Source of the DNA: WTFY01 sp965220895
Lineage (GTDB): Bacteria; Pseudomonadota; Gammaproteobacteria; UBA4575
Length of the DNA stretch: 64,000 nucleotides
Assembly (NCBI GenBank): GCA_965220895.1
Contig: OZ244850.1
Span: 1,302,001-1,366,000 of the forward strand
Reading direction: 5' to 3'
Each line of letters starts with the position of its first letter. Position 1 is the stretch's first letter. The position numbers and the translations under genes are program-made. Below, one piece after another: positions 60,458 through 64,000 of this stretch. The notes under the pieces are model-generated. The model searched no databases and was not told the DNA's origin. It worked only from the letters and a program-made list of their open reading frames with translations.

Positions 60458-60853
60458 ATGGATGCCGTACCCGTTGACCGTGTCTATTCGTCTCGGCACG
60501 TCTGGTTGAAGATGCAGGATGACAATACGGCAATAATAGGCATCACGGAATTTGCCCAATCTGAACTGGGGGACATCGTCTACGTTGAGCCCCCTGACCT
60601 GGATCGTGAGTATCAGGCAGACGAGGCCTGTGCGGTCGTTGAATCGGTCAAGACCGCCAGTGACGTGCATATGCCTGTAGGCGGTAAAGTCGTTGAAATC
60701 AATGAAGATCTGCTGGATTCTCCGGAAATGATGAACGAATTTCCCTACGAGCAAGGTTGGCTTTGCAAGATCGAGTTGCCGGGCATCACGGTAATTGACA
60801 GCCTGCTTGATGCAAGCCAATATGAAGATTCCATAGCGTCATCACCGGAGTAA
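60458..60853 (+). CDS. gcvH: Glycine cleavage H-like lipoate-carrying protein
   Basis: A 131-residue lipoyl-domain protein. The lipoyl Lys is residue 65 in VESVKTASDVHMPVGG. EFAQSELGDIVYVEPPD and ENLLDSPEMMNEFPYEQGWL-like NEDLLDSPEMMNEFPYEQGW follow GcvH. The start at 60458 follows GGGAGG at 60446-60451. No gcvT or gcvP is adjacent. It could be the H-protein of the glycine cleavage system or one of the GcvH-like LbpA carriers used by sulfur oxidisers; the choice cannot be made here. Confidence 0.85.
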   Translation: MDAVPVDRVYSSRHVWLKMQDDNTAIIGITEFAQSELGDIVYVEPPDLDREYQADEACAVVESVKTASDVHMPVGGKVVEINEDLLDSPEMMNEFPYEQGWLCKIELPGITVIDSLLDASQYEDSIASSPE

Positions 60854-60873
60854 TAAACTTATCCTACAGAGCA

Positions 60874-60894
60874 AGGTCACTTTTTTGTGAACCT
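60874..60894 (+). terminator. Hairpin after gcvH
   Basis: AGGTCAC (60874-60880) can pair with GTGAACCT (60887-60894) around a loop of six T, with one bulge. There is no T tract after the stem. A weak terminator or mRNA hairpin between gcvH and tpx. Confidence 0.3.
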
Positions 60895-60966
60895 CGTAGA
60901 AGCTGGCGACATCGCCTAGGACGTTGCCCAGCCAATACGTATGCGCCTGTTACTGGAGAAATAAAA

Positions 60967-61476
60967 ATGGCAAAGATCACCCTGCAAGGAAATGAGATTC
61001 ACACCAATGGGAACCTGCCAGGCATTGGTTCAAGTGCACCAGACTTCACGCTGGTGAACAAGGATCTGGAGGACGTATCCCTTTCGGCTTTCCCGGGCAA
61101 AAGAAAAATACTGAACATTGTCCCCAGCCTGGACACACCGGTCTGTGCAATGTCTACAAAGAAATTTGATGAGTTTGCAAAGGAACATGACGATACGGCG
61201 ATATTGACCATTTCTGCAGACCTGCCCTTTGCAATGTCTCGGTTTTGTGTTTCCGAAAATCTGGAGCATGTCATTTCACTTTCCATCATGCGCTCACAGG
61301 ATTTCTCCAGGGATTACGGCGTACTGATCGAAGATGGGCCGCTCGCTGGGATTACAGCGCGTGCCATCGTGGTTTTGGACCAGAAGAATGTGGTCGTTCA
61401 CACGGAACTGGTTGGCGAGATTGCGCACGAACCGGACTATAAGGCAGCCATACAGGCACTCGGCAGCGTGTCCTAG
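60967..61476 (+). CDS. tpx: Thiol peroxidase (Tpx)
   Basis: A 169-residue atypical 2-Cys peroxiredoxin. Peroxidatic Cys is in SLDTPVCAMSTKKFDEF (near residue 58) and the resolving Cys in MSRFCVSENLEHV (near residue 93), the Tpx spacing. It reduces hydroperoxides using thioredoxin. CTGGAGAAATAAAA precedes the start. Its stop overlaps the convergent acyltransferase stop by four bases, so termination must occur within the coding ends. Confidence 0.96.
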   Translation: MAKITLQGNEIHTNGNLPGIGSSAPDFTLVNKDLEDVSLSAFPGKRKILNIVPSLDTPVCAMSTKKFDEFAKEHDDTAILTISADLPFAMSRFCVSENLEHVISLSIMRSQDFSRDYGVLIEDGPLAGITARAIVVLDQKNVVVHTELVGEIAHEPDYKAAIQALGSVS

Positions 61477-62219
61477 CCGGATTCATCGACCACCTTGGCC
61501 ACCGAATTTCTTGCCAGCTGGGCAAGCTGTTTTCTCGGCTGGTCTTCACTCGAAATGGGCTCGCATAGCGTCAGTTCAGCAGGGGTGCGCTTGGCAGACA
61601 TGATGCGAAAAGCATGTTTTACCAGGTTGCGGTTGTTGACGAACGGCACCATTGGGTTGACGCCATCGGTATGCGGGTAGCGAAGTGCTACCGGCTGGAT
61701 CGTGGACTTTGTTTCAATGGCGGCTGCAAACAGACGGGGATGGAACGCATGCACACAGGTGCCATCGGTCGTCTTGGCTTCAGGAAAGGAAGCCACGCTA
61801 TGCCCTGAACTGAGCCTTTCCCGCATCAGGTGAATCGCTTCCATCGCACCGGTTTTGGATCCCCGGTGGATAAAGAGGGTGCCGGATTTAGCGGCAAGGA
61901 GGCCTACCACGGGCCACTTGCGAACTTCCACCTTGGACAGAAACGAAACGGGCAGTACTGAGGCGACGATCACGATATCCAGCCAGGATACGTGGTTCGC
62001 GACCACAAACGCCGGTGATTTTTGTAGTGTGCCATGCACGGTAAGATCAATGCCGATGATTTTTGCGACCTTGTACAGCCAGTCTTGGATGATCCTGTGC
62101 TGTTTCTCATCCAGGTCGAACTTCTCTACATCCCCCAATGCGGTGTAGCAAATGTGAATCCCCTTGACGAGGTGGACCAACAGGCGGAATAACCGAAATG
62201 TCCCTCTGATTATATTCAT
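61473..62219 (-). CDS. PlsC-like 1-acyl-glycerol-3-phosphate acyltransferase family protein
   Basis: A 248-residue membrane-associated acyltransferase from MNIIRGTFRL at 62219. The catalytic NHVSWLD (H-x4-D motif) lies near residue 67 and FIHRGSKTGAMEAI is motif II; the third motif reads FPEAKTTDG instead of the usual FPEGTTSDG/FPEGTRS, so the Gly-Thr is changed. An N-terminal hydrophobic segment (FRLFRLLVHLV) anchors it. It may acylate lysophosphatidate or an ornithine-type lipid. The gene ends on top of the tpx stop. Confidence 0.82.
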   Translation of the reverse strand: MNIIRGTFRLFRLLVHLVKGIHICYTALGDVEKFDLDEKQHRIIQDWLYKVAKIIGIDLTVHGTLQKSPAFVVANHVSWLDIVIVASVLPVSFLSKVEVRKWPVVGLLAAKSGTLFIHRGSKTGAMEAIHLMRERLSSGHSVASFPEAKTTDGTCVHAFHPRLFAAAIETKSTIQPVALRYPHTDGVNPMVPFVNNRNLVKHAFRIMSAKRTPAELTLCEPISSEDQPRKQLAQLARNSVAKVVDESG

Positions 62220-62248
62220 CGAATCAGCCGCGATGACGTGCTGCAGTC

Positions 62249-64000
62249 TTATCGGTGGGTTCCGGTATCCGGCATGGCACTCTGCAGTTCGGCCAGGCTC
62301 GTGACCGGAGGTCTGCACTGCAAGCCTTCACAGATATAGGCAGCGGCACCTTCCGGGCTCGACATGGAATATTTCTTTTCTGCCAGTCCTGCCGGCAAAT
62401 CTTCTTCGTCGGCAGGGATGGCAAATACCAGTCGCCCGGGGGTATAACCCCGTGTGCATTGCTGTTGCCATTTTTCAAGAGCACCCTTTTCTCCCCGCAA
62501 AATAATGATCTGCAGCGGATAGTATCTCTCTTCAAACGCGGTGATCAGGCTGGCATGTCCCATGGGAGCCTGCGTGACGGCCTGGCCTGCAAACTGCAAT
62601 ACGCGTTCTGCGGCCTCAAGGTACTCTGTTTTCCCCAGCAGGTAACCCAGGCGGGCCAATGCCGTGGCAGCAATTCCGTTGCCGGAAGGCATCGCCTCAT
62701 CGCTCAGTGTTTTGGATCGCTGTATAAGTCGCTCATGATCTGTGGATGTGAAGTAGAAGCCACCTGAGGCGTGGTCCTCGAATTTTTCCAGCAATACGTC
62801 GGCAATTTCACAGGCCCAGCTCAAATCCTGGCTGCACCAGCGCACTTGCAGGATCTCCAAAATGGCGTCCAGCAAGAACGAGTAGTCGTCCAGGTAGGCG
62901 TCAAGGTGCGCGGTGCCATCCTTGTACGTGGCCGCCAGGTGTTGACGGGTCCACATGGTGTCATGTAAAAAATCCAAGGCGCGCTGTGCCGATTGTATGT
63001 ATTCGGGTTGTTGCAGCACCCGGCCCGTGATGGCCATACCGCGGATCATCAAGGCGTTCCAGCTGCTCAGGATCTTTTCATCACGGCCTGGACGCACACG
63101 CTGCTCGCGCTGGGAAAAAAGCTTCTGCTTGGCTTGGCGGATCAGGGCATCAAACTTCTCTTCGGATACGCCAGCCCTTCGACACACCTCATCCCGGTCA
63201 ACAAAGGTATGCAGATGATACCCGCCTTCAAAATTGGCATCCCGGTCCAGGCCAAAGTGGGGTGCGAATACGGCATACTCTTCCTGGCTGAGTATCTTCT
63301 CGACCTGCTCTCGGTCCCAGACGTAGTACGTGCCTTCGCCGCCCTCGGAATCCGCATCCAGGGAGGAGTAGTAGCCCCCCTCGGGCGATTGCATCTCGCG
63401 CATGACCCATTGCGCGGTGGCCTCGCACACGCTCCTGAACTGTTTGGTGCCTGTCAGGACAAATGCCTGCGCATACAAGGTCAGCAGAGGACCGTTGTCA
63501 TACAGCATTTTTTCGAAGTGTGGGATCATCCAGTGGGCGTCCACCGAGTACCGGCAAAAACCTCCGCCAACCTGGTCGAAAAGACCACCTGCTGCCATTT
63601 TCTCCAGCGTGTAGAGTGCGGCGTGCAAGGAGCGGGGGCTGTCCTGTTGCGCCCGTTTTGATTGCGAGTAATGACGCAGCAGCCGCTCGATATGGGTCGG
63701 GTGAGGAAACTTGGGCGCGCTCCCAAAGCCCCCGTCCCTCGCGTCAAAGGCCTGCTCTATCTGGTGGTTGCAATTCCTGAAGATCTCGGGAGAGAGGTCC
63801 GTCTTGGCATAGTTGGGTTCGTGAATTTGCTGCAGCACGTCTTGTATGGACTGGTTTTGCGCTTCGATCTCTTCGCGCCGCTGCTGAAAAACACCTGAGA
63901 TATGCTGCAGCAGGTCCTTGAAGGCCGGCAGCCCGTGGCGTGCCTCGTTCGGGAAATACGTCCCCCCGAAAAACGGCACCTGGTCATCCGGGGTCAGGAA
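62249..64000 (-). CDS. YyaL/DUF255 family thioredoxin-domain protein (N-terminus beyond window)
   Basis: Partial at the 5' end; at least 583 residues are visible. It begins inside the DUF255 region (FLTPDDQVPFFGGTYFP), followed by FDARDGGFGSAPKFPHPTHI, GGLFDQVGGGFCRYSVD and WMIPHFEKMLYDNG, then AEGGEGTYYVWDRE-like SEGGEGTYYVWDREQ and DEKILSSWNALMIRGMA. These mark the SPATA20/YyaL family, which has an N-terminal thioredoxin-like domain and a C-terminal alpha/alpha-barrel like glycosidases or N-acylglucosamine epimerases. The function is not established. It lies 30 bases upstream of the acyltransferase on the same strand. Confidence 0.9.
   Translation of the reverse strand, partial: FLTPDDQVPFFGGTYFPNEARHGLPAFKDLLQHISGVFQQRREEIEAQNQSIQDVLQQIHEPNYAKTDLSPEIFRNCNHQIEQAFDARDGGFGSAPKFPHPTHIERLLRHYSQSKRAQQDSPRSLHAALYTLEKMAAGGLFDQVGGGFCRYSVDAHWMIPHFEKMLYDNGPLLTLYAQAFVLTGTKQFRSVCEATAQWVMREMQSPEGGYYSSLDADSEGGEGTYYVWDREQVEKILSQEEYAVFAPHFGLDRDANFEGGYHLHTFVDRDEVCRRAGVSEEKFDALIRQAKQKLFSQREQRVRPGRDEKILSSWNALMIRGMAITGRVLQQPEYIQSAQRALDFLHDTMWTRQHLAATYKDGTAHLDAYLDDYSFLLDAILEILQVRWCSQDLSWACEIADVLLEKFEDHASGGFYFTSTDHERLIQRSKTLSDEAMPSGNGIAATALARLGYLLGKTEYLEAAERVLQFAGQAVTQAPMGHASLITAFEERYYPLQIIILRGEKGALEKWQQQCTRGYTPGRLVFAIPADEEDLPAGLAEKKYSMSSPEGAAAYICEGLQCRPPVTSLAELQSAMPDTGTHR

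Overview
The window looks like a chromosomal segment of an aerobic gammaproteobacterium with moderate to high GC. The evidence is gene order. The strings gshB-yqgE-ruvX-pyrR-pyrB-pyrC'-yggS-proC-yggT-metX-metW, rpe-trpE / trpGDC-osmC-speD-coq7, rplM-rpsI and 6S RNA-zapA-zapB-like-pepP-ubiH-ubiI are familiar from Pseudomonas and relatives. The tkt-gap-pgk-pyk-fba and purC/purE/purK sets resemble chemolithoautotrophic beta/gammaproteobacteria, but no RuBisCO or phosphoribulokinase is present, so autotrophy is not shown. Most of the window is housekeeping metabolism.

Layout. 1-12.85 kb, all minus strand: methyl cycle (metK, ahcY), rRNA methylation (rsmE), glutathione (gshB), yqgE, ruvX, pyrimidine genes (pyrR, pyrB, a dihydroorotase-like pyrC' lacking its metal HxH, a pyrK-type Fe-S flavoprotein), yggS, proC, yggT and methionine synthesis (metX, metW cut by the window edge). 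12.95-19.7 kb, plus strand: a peroxiredoxin-like thioredoxin-fold protein and a three-gene RND efflux pump. 19.9-23.04 kb is the accessory island: a Rieske oxygenase broken by three frameshifts, followed by an intact 666-residue protein joining a GPP34 (GOLPH3/VPS74-like) domain to a cytochrome P450. 23.04-30.4 kb: a leader able to form RNA structure, then tkt-gap-pgk-pyk-class I aldolase. 30.5-32.2 kb: PII protein and ammonium channel.

32.2-43.8 kb: bioD and purC (minus), purE-purK and an AcuI/YhdH oxidoreductase (plus), a SpmA-SpmB-like membrane protein, then rpe and trpE-G-D-C and a zinc alcohol dehydrogenase. 44-48.3 kb: hemerythrin-like protein, OsmC protein, speD, coq7, a GlcF-like Fe-S protein and a thioredoxin-like ferredoxin. 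48.3-54 kb: a candidate small RNA with a strong terminator, rplM-rpsI, rpiA, ilvA, a histone H1-like protein made of exact modular repeats, an EVE protein, 6S RNA, zapA and a zapB-like gene. 54-64 kb: pepP-ubiH-ubiI, a tungstate-type ABC transporter (tupBCA), an orphan gcvH-like gene, tpx, an acyltransferase and a YyaL-type protein cut by the right edge.

The most unusual locus is the GPP34-P450 fusion beside the decayed Rieske oxygenase. Secondary points are the metal-site loss in PyrC' with an adjacent PyrK, the exact 3x17 + 6x14 residue architecture of the H1-like protein, the structured leader before tkt and the candidate small RNA before rplM.
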